DNA of 64,000 bases from Bacteroidales bacterium (GCA_016709025.1 JADJEQ010000037.1:38501-102500); one strand, 5' to 3'. Positions 39,801-48,475 are shown, counted from the stretch's first letter. Numbers and translations: made by a program. Notes: generated by a model from the letters alone, not told the origin.

Positions 39801-40195
39801 AACAATATGCCATCGATATTGCCGCCCGGAAACAACTTTTTATCCTCGATGCCTGTCAGAGCGCCGGTGCTTTCAACGAAATGCTGCAGGCAGATGGCGA
39901 CCGGCAAAAGAGCATCGCCGTGGTCTCGCGGAGTACCGGTACCCACTGGATGGCAGCCAGTGGCGCCCAGCAATATGCCAATGAGTTCTCACAGCTGGGG
40001 CATGGCGCTTTTACCTATGTGCTGCTCGAAGCACTGAAAGGTTCGGCTGCTGCCGATAAAATGATCACCGTGAACGGTCTTAAAAACTACCTGCAGCAGG
40101 GAGTTCCGGAATTGATGAAAAAATACAGCGGAACCCTTCAATACCCGGCCAGTTATGGGTTTGGGAATGATTTTCCGGTGGAAATCCTGAAGTAA
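36824..40195 (+). CDS. Exported propeller-Ig-caspase protein 5 (type B)
   Basis: About 1,123 residues from the ATG at 36824, which opens the signal peptide MKKLILILLTLPLLIYAQ; the frame begins at 36785 but that extension is not signal-like. The propeller start RPELVIKTGVQGEAMMTSVS and LWELGSGKQLKSFPNILAADF mark it as a sister of copies 3 and 6. Closing segment: GDWAVVMPDGHFDASPAAQ, in which the usual Arg of DGRFD is His. Ig-like module with RNLFVEDD and TRGLFVTDD. Caspase domain with His956 and Cys1011. The connector before the Ig module (YEQFYTPRLLPRLLAGEVF) is nearly the same as in copy 3. Confidence 0.9.
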   Translation: MKKLILILLTLPLLIYAQRPELVIKTGVQGEAMMTSVSPDNKLGLTVDNKMEMMLWELGSGKQLKSFPNILAADFGLDNKSIDVVTGDYKFRTIDYTGNIISEGPVTKTSPSNKLTYSYYRKSGLYLENGFINTRDKGYLCRIVPQHFSVVQHYSEKLNFLAIAYQSEVQLCQVPSGEVVKVIKFNLVQQNADYPEITFTQFSPDGKYMMAGNNLSLEIIEIESGQSVYAYSMPEKLRQELADNSNLRFLNIAGFSPDNKKLLILCAQHIVLVDLSTKKELWNKPQTDILCPVSYASRRGLVRFSDDGTKALVGYYNKFQFVNVENGSVISKLIGITQAYMAYHQLLENVSGLYIEQDNKIINWNLASGGIQTTTSVESPYTNYYIQINKKGTKFYKNQQEVDQLTKTTIDFEDKQEVGYDESKLLSLSFDDKYLLHTLEDKSIGRYGNSPEPVNKDELVVLDVKTKKILWRKKEINSAIFSNTSHTIAAANTRIVENEWGYSSVQLLDGATGNLIKTFTIPEKSEEAAGMVFSSNDTYLTLDPYETNGRNNPFDSQLLIEVATGTVRQISKILPNGNHFRFRTFTADEKYLVVTDQNSPEGEVYFYDIQQQKLDLTKTIKLNEKENIRAITVTKNNRFMFTNTQEFKVKLWDLDNRKLLATLYPIPATGDWAVVMPDGHFDASPAAQKDIYFVKGLNTFPLEILYEQFYTPRLLPRLLAGEVFDPVDAELDNLKKAPVVKISYEQLTRNLFVEDDGLPSYTNTTGLAEITVNATSEDDKIDEIRLFHNGKIVNLATRGLFVTDDATNTDSKKYTINLTPGQNSFLAIALNTQRTESKPDEILVTYQSGSVPANIKPITPVNGGAIDKVDKNATLHLIVVGINHYQNQKMVLNYALADATAFKDEMEKDAKSVITNIKTYFVTDDLATKTGITAAFGNVQELAKPSDVFVFYYAGHGVIGKDKEFYLVPNDVSDLKNVQAELETKAIPAKLLQQYAIDIAARKQLFILDACQSAGAFNEMLQADGDRQKSIAVVSRSTGTHWMAASGAQQYANEFSQLGHGAFTYVLLEALKGSAAADKMITVNGLKNYLQQGVPELMKKYSGTLQYPASYGFGNDFPVEILK

Positions 40196-40281
40196 TCTTA
40201 TCTTATCAGTTTAATTCACTTTATAGGCGAAACTTTCTCCTGAAAATTTTATTTGAATTTACAAAATTTCAGATTTCCTGT

Positions 40282-43200
40282 ATAAAATTTAAAAGTCTCA
40301 AAGAAACCCTGATTTTTGTTGCTTTACTTCAACCTGTAAAGCTCAAAACCCGAGCTGGTTATTCGAGGGGCGAAATTGAAATGGCTTCCATTTCCCCCGA
40401 TGGCAGGTACCTGCTTTCGGTTGAAGAAGACAGCAAAGCGATCCTTTGGGAAACTGAATCGGGCAGGCAGATAATTATGTTTAAAGAAGTGATGGCTGCC
40501 GGCTTTTCTTCTGATGGCAATTCTATTGAGATGGTAATGGATGATTATTCGTTTCGAAAAACGGATTATTCCGGCAAAATCCTGTACCGGTATCCTTCGG
40601 CTGACAAAGGCCCCGATCGGGCAAAAAGACTTATGTACACCTACTACCCCGACGACGGCCTGTTCGACTGGAACGGACTCATCTATCACCGTGACCTGGG
40701 GTTTCAATTCCGGGTAGACATTCCCGATTACGGCCTGGCGCATCATTATTCATCTGTGCTGAACCAACTGGTTATCGGTGGCCGCAAAACAATTACCTTC
40801 TGCAATGTGCCTTCCGGTGAAATCGTCCAATCCTTTAAATTGGACTTTGACGAAAATGATGAACTGAGGTTTGTCAGAATTTCACCCGATGGTAAATGGT
40901 TGGCAGCAGGAAGTAAAAAGGATCTGTTTGTAGTTGAAATAGCCACAGGTCAGGTTAAACATACATTCAAATATGGCGATTTAACCTCTTCTTACAGGAA
41001 ATTTGAACTCATCAACGCCACCTTTTCCAGCGATTCGAAAAACCTGCTTGTGCTTACCCCAAAACAAATGATCCTATATGAGGGTGCCACCGGAAATAAA
41101 ATATGGGAAACACCACAAAGCGGCATTATGGTGAATGAATATGGGGCCAATTGCGGCGTACTGGGGTTTTCGCCCGACGGCAAAAAAGTATTCCTGGGAG
41201 GAACAAAAAAAATATACACTGCCAATGCCACAACCGGTGCACTCGAAACCTTGTTCACGGGTTCATCGGCAGCCTGGTTCGATCAGAATTTCCTGGTGAA
41301 TAATGATCAGCAATTGGTTGTAAAATCGGGCAGAACAAACTTTGTAAACTGGAACCTATCATCGGGCGCCATGGAAAAAACTGTTCCAATAACCAGTATT
41401 GATGAATGCATCAATGTGAGCAGCGATGGAAAATCATTCTACATTTTTCCCGACCGTAATTTCGCCAAAAAGTTAAATGCATCGGGTGAAATATTGAAAG
41501 AATACCCAACGGATGTAACGGCCAATATGCCCGCAACCATCGGCCAGTCCTACGATGGAAAATACATTGCCACCAGCGGCAGGTTTGCCTGCGACACCTG
41601 CGTAAGCACCTGGCACGAATCATATAACCTATATGTATATGATGCAATTACGGGAAAGAAAATAATCGGCAGGCCCGGTGAAGCGGCCGCTTCCAAATTT
41701 GCCAATCACAGTAACTTATTGGCTATAAAAGACAACTTCGACAAATTACCCTTGCGGTTTATTGATATTCCCACCGGGAAAGTGGTTTCAGAAATTACCC
41801 TTCCCCAAAAATCAGGTTATCCGTCGAAAATGCAGTTTTCTTCAACCGACCGCTATTTTGTGATCCATACAACTGCGATCAATATTGTAGAAATGGAGTC
41901 GAAAAGAATAATTACCATCGATAATAACCTGCCCGACAATTCATCGTGTATAACAGCCAGATTCAGTTCCGACGAAAAATACTACGTAATGGGCAGCGGA
42001 AACGGGAAAGTATTTTTTTACGATATAGCCGCCGGAAGCTACAACACAGCGCTTACCATTGACTGCTCCGTCAGCCGTGTGGAAGGGATAAGCTTCACAA
42101 AATCTGACCGGTTTATGTTTCTTAATTCCGAAGATAATTTTATCCAGGTCTGGGATTTAAGCATCCGTAAACTGGTTGCTACCCTTTACCCGAATACAAA
42201 TACCAACGACTGGGCTGTAATTACACCCGATGGCCGTTTCGATGCCTCTGTCGATGCTCAATCGTATATGTTTTTTAGAAAAGATCTCGATTTGTTTCCA
42301 CTGGGCGCACTTTTCGAACAGTTTTATACACCCGCCTTACTTCCACGCATACTTGCGGGTGAAGTATTCCCGGAAGTAGAAGTTGATTTCAATAAAATAA
42401 AACAGGCTCCGGTGGTAAAAATCCGGTATCAGGAAACCGACCATCGAAACCTCGAAGTTGCAGATGATATAGCAACTTATATCAACTCCACCGGTTTGGC
42501 GGAAGTTACCGTTACCGCCTCTTCGAAGGACGATGTCATTGACGAAATCCGCCTGTTTCACAACGGAAAAATCGTTACACTCACCACCCGTAACCTGATT
42601 GTTGAAGATGAAAGCATCAGCAGGGAAGCTACAAAAACATACACGATAACCCTTTTACCAGGCGAAAACAAACTGCGGGCACTGGCGCTCAACAGTGAGC
42701 GCACTGAAAGCAAGCCTTCTGAGATCAGTGTAATATACCGGCAAGACAGTCCTTCAGTTCCGGTTAAACCTGTTATACCAGGAAATTCAGTTATTGACCT
42801 TGTTGACAAAAGCGCTACCCTTCACCTTGTTGTGGTTGGGATAAATCAATACCAGAACCCTGCCATGAGCCTGAATTATGCGTTGGCGGATGCAACTGCC
42901 GTTAAACTGGAATTGGAAAAAGATGTTAAATCCATCATCTCGAATGTCAATACCCATTTTGTTACCGACGGACAGGCCAATAAGCAGGGCATTCAGCAGG
43001 CTTTTGCGGAAGTGCAGAAAACAGCAAAAGCAACGGATGTTTTTATTTTCTATTATGCCGGGCATGGCGTTATCGGGAAAGACAGGGAGTTTTACCTGGT
43101 TCCCGCCGATGTCAGCGATTTAAAGAATGTGCAGACTGAACTTGAGCAAAAAGGAATTCCTTCGGGGCTGCTTCAGCAATATGCGATAGATATCCAGGCC

Positions 43201-43569
43201 CAGAAACAGCTTTTTATCCTCGATGCCTGCCAGAGTGCAGGGGCATTTGAAGCCATGCTCAGCAACAATGGCGAACAGCAGAAATCAATAGCCGTGGTTG
43301 CCAGGAGCACCGGTACCCACTGGATGGCAGCCAGTGGTGCCCAGCAATATGCCAACGAGTTCTCACAACTGGGGCACGGCGCTTTTACCTATGTGCTGCT
43401 CGAAGCGCTGAAAGGATCTGCCGCTTCCGATAAAATGATCACCGTGAATGGACTTAAAAGCTACCTGCAGCAAGGAGTTCCGGAATTGATGAAGAAATAC
43501 AGCGGAACCCTGCAATACCCGGCCAGCTATGGGTTTGGAAATGATTTTCCGGTGGAAATAATAAAATAG
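40282..43569 (+). CDS. Exported propeller-Ig-caspase protein 6 (type B), N-terminus disrupted by clustered frame breaks
   Basis: The clean frame starts at an ATG at 40381 (1,062 residues) but would lack a signal peptide. Upstream, a signal-like sequence (SLKETLIFVALLQPV, in frame with 40381) is followed by AQ-PELVIRG-like sequence spread over three frames within 40338-40371. Single missing bases in an A-run near 40338, an A-run near 40347 and a G-run near 40369 would restore the N-terminus expected from copy 5. The upstream frame has no ATG (ATA at 40282 is where MK would be expected). The rest is intact: NDWAVITPDGRFDASVD, Ig-like RNLEVADD and RNLIVEDE, caspase His895 and Cys950 (numbered from 40381). 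The next gene starts 7 bases after its stop. Confidence 0.85.
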   Translation: MKFKSLKETLIFVALLQPVKLKTRAGYSRGEIEMASISPDGRYLLSVEEDSKAILWETESGRQIIMFKEVMAAGFSSDGNSIEMVMDDYSFRKTDYSGKILYRYPSADKGPDRAKRLMYTYYPDDGLFDWNGLIYHRDLGFQFRVDIPDYGLAHHYSSVLNQLVIGGRKTITFCNVPSGEIVQSFKLDFDENDELRFVRISPDGKWLAAGSKKDLFVVEIATGQVKHTFKYGDLTSSYRKFELINATFSSDSKNLLVLTPKQMILYEGATGNKIWETPQSGIMVNEYGANCGVLGFSPDGKKVFLGGTKKIYTANATTGALETLFTGSSAAWFDQNFLVNNDQQLVVKSGRTNFVNWNLSSGAMEKTVPITSIDECINVSSDGKSFYIFPDRNFAKKLNASGEILKEYPTDVTANMPATIGQSYDGKYIATSGRFACDTCVSTWHESYNLYVYDAITGKKIIGRPGEAAASKFANHSNLLAIKDNFDKLPLRFIDIPTGKVVSEITLPQKSGYPSKMQFSSTDRYFVIHTTAINIVEMESKRIITIDNNLPDNSSCITARFSSDEKYYVMGSGNGKVFFYDIAAGSYNTALTIDCSVSRVEGISFTKSDRFMFLNSEDNFIQVWDLSIRKLVATLYPNTNTNDWAVITPDGRFDASVDAQSYMFFRKDLDLFPLGALFEQFYTPALLPRILAGEVFPEVEVDFNKIKQAPVVKIRYQETDHRNLEVADDIATYINSTGLAEVTVTASSKDDVIDEIRLFHNGKIVTLTTRNLIVEDESISREATKTYTITLLPGENKLRALALNSERTESKPSEISVIYRQDSPSVPVKPVIPGNSVIDLVDKSATLHLVVVGINQYQNPAMSLNYALADATAVKLELEKDVKSIISNVNTHFVTDGQANKQGIQQAFAEVQKTAKATDVFIFYYAGHGVIGKDREFYLVPADVSDLKNVQTELEQKGIPSGLLQQYAIDIQAQKQLFILDACQSAGAFEAMLSNNGEQQKSIAVVARSTGTHWMAASGAQQYANEFSQLGHGAFTYVLLEALKGSAASDKMITVNGLKSYLQQGVPELMKKYSGTLQYPASYGFGNDFPVEIIK

Positions 43570-43576
43570 AAAACCA

Positions 43577-46500
43577 ATGATGAAGGTCACATTCTCTCTT
43601 TTAACACTCCTGTTGAGTATTTCGTCTTTTGCTCAAAAAGGTACCATAGTAATTCCTGATGGCCATTCACTTTTAATCAATGTGGTGAAATCTGACCATG
43701 AGGGCAAATTTATTTACAGTGCGGAGAATCACAAATGTATCATGTGGGATCGGAAAAGCGGGCAGCAATTGTACACATTCAGCTATAATTCCGGTGATCC
43801 TGTTTCCGGCCTGGATATTAGCCCCGACGGGAATAATCTGGCAATTTGTGCTGGAAACGAATTGTTGGTTTTTAATACACTTAATGGGGAAAAAACAGGC
43901 AGTAAAAATGGGTTCAGCTCGCAAAGTGAGGTGGTTTTTTCATCCGATGGGAAAGAAATTTATGTTTATGATGAAGGAATTCATGTGTTGAACTCTTCAT
44001 CGTTGCAAGAGAAATCAATTTTTAAGAGTGATGCCTACTACATGAAAATATGGCTTCTTCCCGGGTCGAAGTTATTGGCAGCCAGTGCTGGAAAATATGA
44101 AATCTATGATCTGCAAACGGGCACCATTACTTTCTCTTCCAATATTTCTTCAGAAACAGGTTATAACAATGTCGCGTTTTTGCCTATCCAAAAATTACTT
44201 GTAGCTTACGGAAACAACAAGACAGTCGTTGAGTTTTATGATATTTATACCGGAACAAAAGTGGGATCGGTAGAAGCTGATTACTACGACATTACTGTTA
44301 TTCCATCGGTGAATACCAATGAAATTTTTATCACGGGGCCACAGGTAACTGAGGGTTTTTACGCAATGGACCTCTACAGTACCGATAACTTTACCCTGAA
44401 AAGGCGCTATGAGAATACCGGTGTCGTAAAATGGCATCCTTCAAAAGGCGGATATTTTGATGGGGCAAAAAATAAGGCGTGGTTTATCGGATACAACAAA
44501 ATTTCGGAATACAATACAACTGAAAAATCTGTTGAGAAGGTTCTGGAAGGAGTGGCCGCCAGTCTGGGAATGGATGTTTTTAATGCCATTGATTACAATC
44601 AGTCCACCGGGAAACTAAATATTTCGACCGACGATATCAATCTTAAAACAATCGATTTGTACCGGATGGTTCCTATCCTTCATAGTTCGATGAATGAGAC
44701 TCCTGCGGCCATTGCCGTTTCCGCGTCGGGCGATACCGCGATAATTTTTAGCTTTGGAAAAGCTGAAATCAGGAATATGCGTACAAAAAAGCTGATCAGG
44801 GTGGCAAAAACGCCGGGTGAGGCCGGCTTTTTACACAGGAATGCCTTTTTCTTCAGCAACGACGGTAAAAATTTATATTATGCCATTGATGGCCAGGATG
44901 ATGTATCCATCAACAAAATGACTACCGCAACAGGTATTTCCCAAACACTCTTTAAAGTTTCAGGTTTTGGCCCTATGATGGTTCATCCCGATAAATCTTT
45001 ATTGGCGGGGTTTGAATCATCGTATGGTGTTAACATCGCATCGGTTTGGGATCTGACAACCGGAAAACGCATTTTTAGCCACGAATGCATTGCTGATGGG
45101 GAATATGACGATCAATACATTCAGGTTTCAACGGATAAAAAAAGCGTGTTGGTTGTGACCGACGATCTGAAGGTTTTCAATCTGGCCACCGGAGCGCAGA
45201 GTTCTTTGGCAGGATATGGCGGAGGAATTGATAAATTCGGCTCATCGGGTGCCAGCAGCGATTTTTCATTTTTCGCAACAGGCAGCCAGTATGGCAATCT
45301 GGCTGTTTTTGACAGCAATGGAACACGGCTTTATGAAAAACAGGCACATAACAGCACGATCCGCAAAGTATTCTTTTCGCCCGATAACAAACTATTGTAC
45401 ACTGTTTCGTACGATAATACCATTAAAGTCTGGGAAACTTCAACAGGAAGGAATATTGGAGTACTGTATTTATTCAGGGAAACCAACGACTTTGTTTTTA
45501 TGGACAGTGAGGGACGATTTGACGGCTCTCCCGAAGGAATAAAACAAATATATTACCTGCAGAATCAGCAGGTCACCGCACTGGATGCTGTGTTCGAAAT
45601 TTTTTATGTCCCGAATCTCTATGCCCGTTCGGTTGCAGGTGAACGTTTTCCTGAAATTACCATTGACAGGCTTTTACCCGCTCCAATAGTAAAGATCAGT
45701 TATGCCGCGGTGGTAAGGAATGTAGAAGTCGATGGCGATAGACCTTCGTATCAGAATACAACCGGAACGGCAGAAATTACAGTTAATGCCTCAGCAGAGG
45801 GAGATGCTGTAAATGAAATCAGGCTTTTCCATAATGGTAAGATTGTAACGCTCACTTCCAGAAATTTGATTGTTGACGATGAAAACGACGCTTCCTCTGC
45901 GACAAAAAATTATACCATTCCGCTGTTGTCCGGAGCGAATATCTTCCGTGCCATCGCGCTCAATAGCCAAAGGACAGAAAGTAAACCCGATGAAATACTG
46001 GTCACTTATCAAACTTCAGGTGTGCCTGAAAATCTGAAACCAATTACAACAGTTACCGGTGGAACCATCGACAAGGTTGATAAGAACGCCACACTCCATT
46101 TAATCGTCGTTGGCATAAATCAATATCAAAATCAAAGCATGGTTTTGAACTACGCTTTGGCCGATGCCACTGCATTTAAGGTTGAATTGGAGAAAGATGC
46201 CACGAGTATTCTGTCCAACGTTAAAACTTATTTTGTTACAGACAATACTGCAACCAAAGCAGGAATCACTTCTGCATTCAACCAGGTTCAGCAAACTACC
46301 AAACCACAGGATGTATTTGTTTTTTATTATGCAGGACATGGTGTGATTGGCAAAGACAAGGAATTTTACCTGGTTCCCAACGATGTCAGCGATTTAAAAA
46401 GTGTACAATCGGAATTGGAAGCAAAAGGAATCCCGGCAAAACTACTTCAGCAATATGCCATCGATATTGCCGCTCAGAAACAACTTTTTATCCTGGATGC

Positions 46501-46843
46501 CTGCCAGAGCGCCGGTGCTTTTAACGAAATGCTAAGCGCCGATGGCGACCAGCAAAAGAGCATTGCCGTGGTCTCGCGAAGCACCGGTACCCACTGGTTG
46601 GCAGCCAGCGGTGCCCAGCAATATGCCAACGAGTTTTCACAACTGGGGCATGGTGCCTTTACCTATGTGCTGCTCGAAGCGCTGAAAGGATCGGCTGCTG
46701 CCAACAAAATGATCACCGTGAACGGTCTTAAAAATTACCTGCAGCAAGGGGTTCCGGAATTGATGAAGAAATACAGCGGAACCCTTCAATACCCGGCCAG
46801 TTATGGATTTGGGAATGATTTTCCGGTGGAGATCGTGAAATAA
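43577..46843 (+). CDS. Exported propeller-Ig-caspase protein 7 (type B)
   Basis: The 1,088 residues begin MMKVTFSLLTLLLSISSFAQ, a signal peptide; ATG at 43577 or 43580 is possible. The propeller starts GTIVIPDGHSLLINVVKSD and pairs with copy 2 rather than the adjacent copy 6. Last blade: KQAHNSTIRKVFFSPDNK and YDNTIKVWETSTG. Closing segment NDFVFMDSEGRFDGSPEGIK. Ig-like module with RNVEVDGD and RNLIVDDE. Caspase domain with His921 and Cys976 and the type B end (GVIGKDKEFYLVPNDVSDLKS). Only 7 bases follow the stop of copy 6, so the two are translated from one message. This is the last complete copy; a fragment of another lies at 48010. Confidence 0.9.
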   Translation: MMKVTFSLLTLLLSISSFAQKGTIVIPDGHSLLINVVKSDHEGKFIYSAENHKCIMWDRKSGQQLYTFSYNSGDPVSGLDISPDGNNLAICAGNELLVFNTLNGEKTGSKNGFSSQSEVVFSSDGKEIYVYDEGIHVLNSSSLQEKSIFKSDAYYMKIWLLPGSKLLAASAGKYEIYDLQTGTITFSSNISSETGYNNVAFLPIQKLLVAYGNNKTVVEFYDIYTGTKVGSVEADYYDITVIPSVNTNEIFITGPQVTEGFYAMDLYSTDNFTLKRRYENTGVVKWHPSKGGYFDGAKNKAWFIGYNKISEYNTTEKSVEKVLEGVAASLGMDVFNAIDYNQSTGKLNISTDDINLKTIDLYRMVPILHSSMNETPAAIAVSASGDTAIIFSFGKAEIRNMRTKKLIRVAKTPGEAGFLHRNAFFFSNDGKNLYYAIDGQDDVSINKMTTATGISQTLFKVSGFGPMMVHPDKSLLAGFESSYGVNIASVWDLTTGKRIFSHECIADGEYDDQYIQVSTDKKSVLVVTDDLKVFNLATGAQSSLAGYGGGIDKFGSSGASSDFSFFATGSQYGNLAVFDSNGTRLYEKQAHNSTIRKVFFSPDNKLLYTVSYDNTIKVWETSTGRNIGVLYLFRETNDFVFMDSEGRFDGSPEGIKQIYYLQNQQVTALDAVFEIFYVPNLYARSVAGERFPEITIDRLLPAPIVKISYAAVVRNVEVDGDRPSYQNTTGTAEITVNASAEGDAVNEIRLFHNGKIVTLTSRNLIVDDENDASSATKNYTIPLLSGANIFRAIALNSQRTESKPDEILVTYQTSGVPENLKPITTVTGGTIDKVDKNATLHLIVVGINQYQNQSMVLNYALADATAFKVELEKDATSILSNVKTYFVTDNTATKAGITSAFNQVQQTTKPQDVFVFYYAGHGVIGKDKEFYLVPNDVSDLKSVQSELEAKGIPAKLLQQYAIDIAAQKQLFILDACQSAGAFNEMLSADGDQQKSIAVVSRSTGTHWLAASGAQQYANEFSQLGHGAFTYVLLEALKGSAAANKMITVNGLKNYLQQGVPELMKKYSGTLQYPASYGFGNDFPVEIVK

Positions 46844-46907
46844 AATCGGTTATCTATACCTAACAGGTTTTTCATATTCTGTATTCCGGAATATCACCAG
46901 GCTGGCT

Positions 46908-46966
46908 GGCAAGAACTAAGCAAAAAGATTCTACCGTAGCGATTCTTGCCCTCGTTGTTTTTTCTG
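46908..46966 (+). terminator. Possible terminator after the caspase array
   Basis: GGCAAGAA (46908-46915) pairs with TTCTTGCC (46943-46950) around a 27-nt loop, and a T-rich tail (CTCGTTGTTTTTTC) follows. The stem is short and the loop long, so this is only a candidate. Confidence 0.4.
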
Positions 46967-47102
46967 AATTGAGTGGGGCAATCACTCTGGTGGGCAAGAT
47001 GACTACCCTTAAAACTTCCTCTTATTTTACTGTTTTAAACTAATCGAACAAAAAATATTATTTTCAAGTTTCTCTCTAAGTCTTGTTATAGCTGTAAAAT
47101 TC

Positions 47103-47741
47103 ATGGGTAAACTTTTTCTGTCATCTCCTCTGATTCAACATCCTTCTCCCTGGTGGATGCCCGTAGTTTCATTACTAATTAAAGTATATGGAATGTTGTT
47201 CCTGGGATGGCATATCCAGCCGATTATTTTCTTTTTCTGGTGGGAAGTTATGCTGATGATTGCATCAGCCCTGGTGCGGATGTTCTTTTCACTCAATGGG
47301 CAGCCATTCTTCGAAAAATTCCTGTTTCGGGTGGGTATGTTGGTTGGTGGGATTTTCTTCGGAATTATGTTTGTGATGCTTTCGGTAGCATTCACATTTA
47401 AAGCCTTCGAAAATATTTCCGGTAGCGAGTTCAGGGGCATAGGCCAACAGATCAGGCTGTTGCAGTTCAGTTACCTGGCAGGTATTATGATTCACTTTTT
47501 TGCCAACGGTCGCTATAAAACGGCAGATCCATTCGGGGAATTGGGAGGCGTTTTCATACACCTGCTGATATTGCTCGCTTTTTTACAGGCTATAACTATG
47601 CACCTCATTCCCAGGTACCCGCGGCTGAACCAGGCCCTGTGGGTGGCAATAGCCGTGGTGGTGTTAAAATTCCTTGTCGACCTGTTGTTTGCAAAAATCG
47701 GGCAGCCTATGAAGATAATGTTCTCGAAACAAACAGAATAA
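47103..47741 (+). CDS. Integral membrane protein of unknown function (DUF6498-like)
   Basis: The 212 residues are very hydrophobic with about five or six membrane helices: WWMPVVSLLIKVYGMLFLGW, PIIFFFWWEVMLMIASALV, MLVGGIFFGIMFVMLSVAF, FSYLAGIMIHFF, LGGVFIHLLILLAFLQAIT and ALWVAIAVVVLKFLVDLLF. The FFFWWE segment and the overall size resemble DUF6498 proteins, but I am not certain. There is no signal peptide or enzyme motif. It is 260 bases past the caspase array in the same direction, with a possible terminator between, so it is probably independent. The two degraded fragments downstream are not part of it. Confidence 0.7.
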   Translation: MGKLFLSSPLIQHPSPWWMPVVSLLIKVYGMLFLGWHIQPIIFFFWWEVMLMIASALVRMFFSLNGQPFFEKFLFRVGMLVGGIFFGIMFVMLSVAFTFKAFENISGSEFRGIGQQIRLLQFSYLAGIMIHFFANGRYKTADPFGELGGVFIHLLILLAFLQAITMHLIPRYPRLNQALWVAIAVVVLKFLVDLLFAKIGQPMKIMFSKQTE

Positions 47742-47752
47742 GACTGACATTT

Positions 47753-47971
47753 TCATCTTACTGGTTCAAACCCCCATCCATTCCCTTTAAAATAAACCAC
47801 CTCATCGATTCCCGCTTCTTTCAAAATTGAGAAACCATATTCGAATTCTCCATCCAGTTCGTGAGGTTTGTGCGCATCCGAATTTACCATAACCGGAATA
47901 CGCAGTTTTTTGATATGTTTCAAAATATCTAATCCCGGGCAGGTAGTTACTGAACGCTGTTTGTAAATCCC
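47753..47971 (-). pseudogene. C-terminal fragment of a PHP-type histidinol-phosphatase-like gene
   Basis: The minus-strand frame reads GIYKQRSVTTCPG, LDILKHIKKLRIPVMVNSDAH, KPHELDGEFEYGFSILKEAG and ends near GWGFEPVR with a stop. This is the pattern of the C-terminal part of histidinol-phosphatase of the PHP family (GIYK motif, SDAH metal site). Upstream of 47971 the frame turns into low-complexity Pro-rich residues encoded by a G-rich run (47972-48000) and the rest of the gene is missing. It meets a caspase fragment of the opposite strand, so this is a truncated remnant or an assembly join. Confidence 0.7.
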
Positions 47972-48009
47972 TTGGCGCGGGGGGGAGGGCGGGGGTGTTT
48001 GAGACCAAT

Positions 48010-48243
48010 GCGCACATATCCAACGAGCTTTTCGCAATTACCTGGCGGAGGCTTTTACCTATGTGCTGCTCGAAGCGCTGAAAGGTTCAGCTGCTGCCGA
48101 TAAAATGAATACCGCCGAACGTTCATCTGAAACAATACCTGCCTTTTAAGGCGGGAAGTTCCCGAACTGAAGAAGAAATACATGGAAAACCTTCAATACC
48201 CGGCCAGGCTGGATGTGGGAATGATTTTCGGTGGAAATCCTGG
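48010..48243 (+). pseudogene. Decayed 3' fragment of an eighth caspase gene
   Basis: The stretch matches the last ~240 bases of the type B caspase genes. The core 48051-48107 (GCTTTTACCTATGTGCTGCT to GCCGATAAAATGA) is the same as in copy 2 apart from about one base. On both sides the match continues with several indels and substitutions (compare PELKKKYME-like, LQYPAR and NDF-like codons in mixed frames), ending near GTGGAAATCCTG. No open frame remains. It shows that the array once reached further right, or that this part of the assembly is poor. Confidence 0.75.
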
Positions 48244-48455
48244 TATTCAGAATGCAGGGAAAGGCTCAGGAAATAAAACTTAATAAAGAAACCGAAAACA
48301 GGTAAGGGGACGATGCAGCAATTAAAGGCCGAAAGCACTGTCACGCCGGAGGCGGGAAGATGCGGGCAAGCGAACTGCAGGTATGCAGGCAGAGCCTGCC
48401 TCCATATTAAGACGGCGGCTGAGCCACCGCCTGACAACAAGGAGTTATTCATGGG
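48244..48455. other. Non-coding remainder of the scar region
   Basis: The stretch has several short inverted repeats (AGGCAGAGCCTGCCT near 48390, GGCGG/CCGCC near 48413-48432) and higher GC than its surroundings, but no frame I can support. Confidence 0.3.
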
Positions 48456-48475
48456 AAACTCCTACCGGAGTTTTT
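48456..48475. terminator. Short hairpin before the DUF4097-like gene end
   Basis: AAACTCC (48456-48462) pairs with GGAGTTT (48467-48473) around a TACC loop, with two more T on the plus strand. It lies 10 bases past the stop of the minus-strand gene at 48485 and may terminate either strand. Confidence 0.5.

Noticed and set aside
22342..46843. Caspase genes as a cytoplasmic anti-phage system (CHAT or gasdermin-linked type)
   Set aside because: Nearly all copies have clear signal peptides and there is no gasdermin, nuclease, reverse transcriptase or other usual defence partner nearby.
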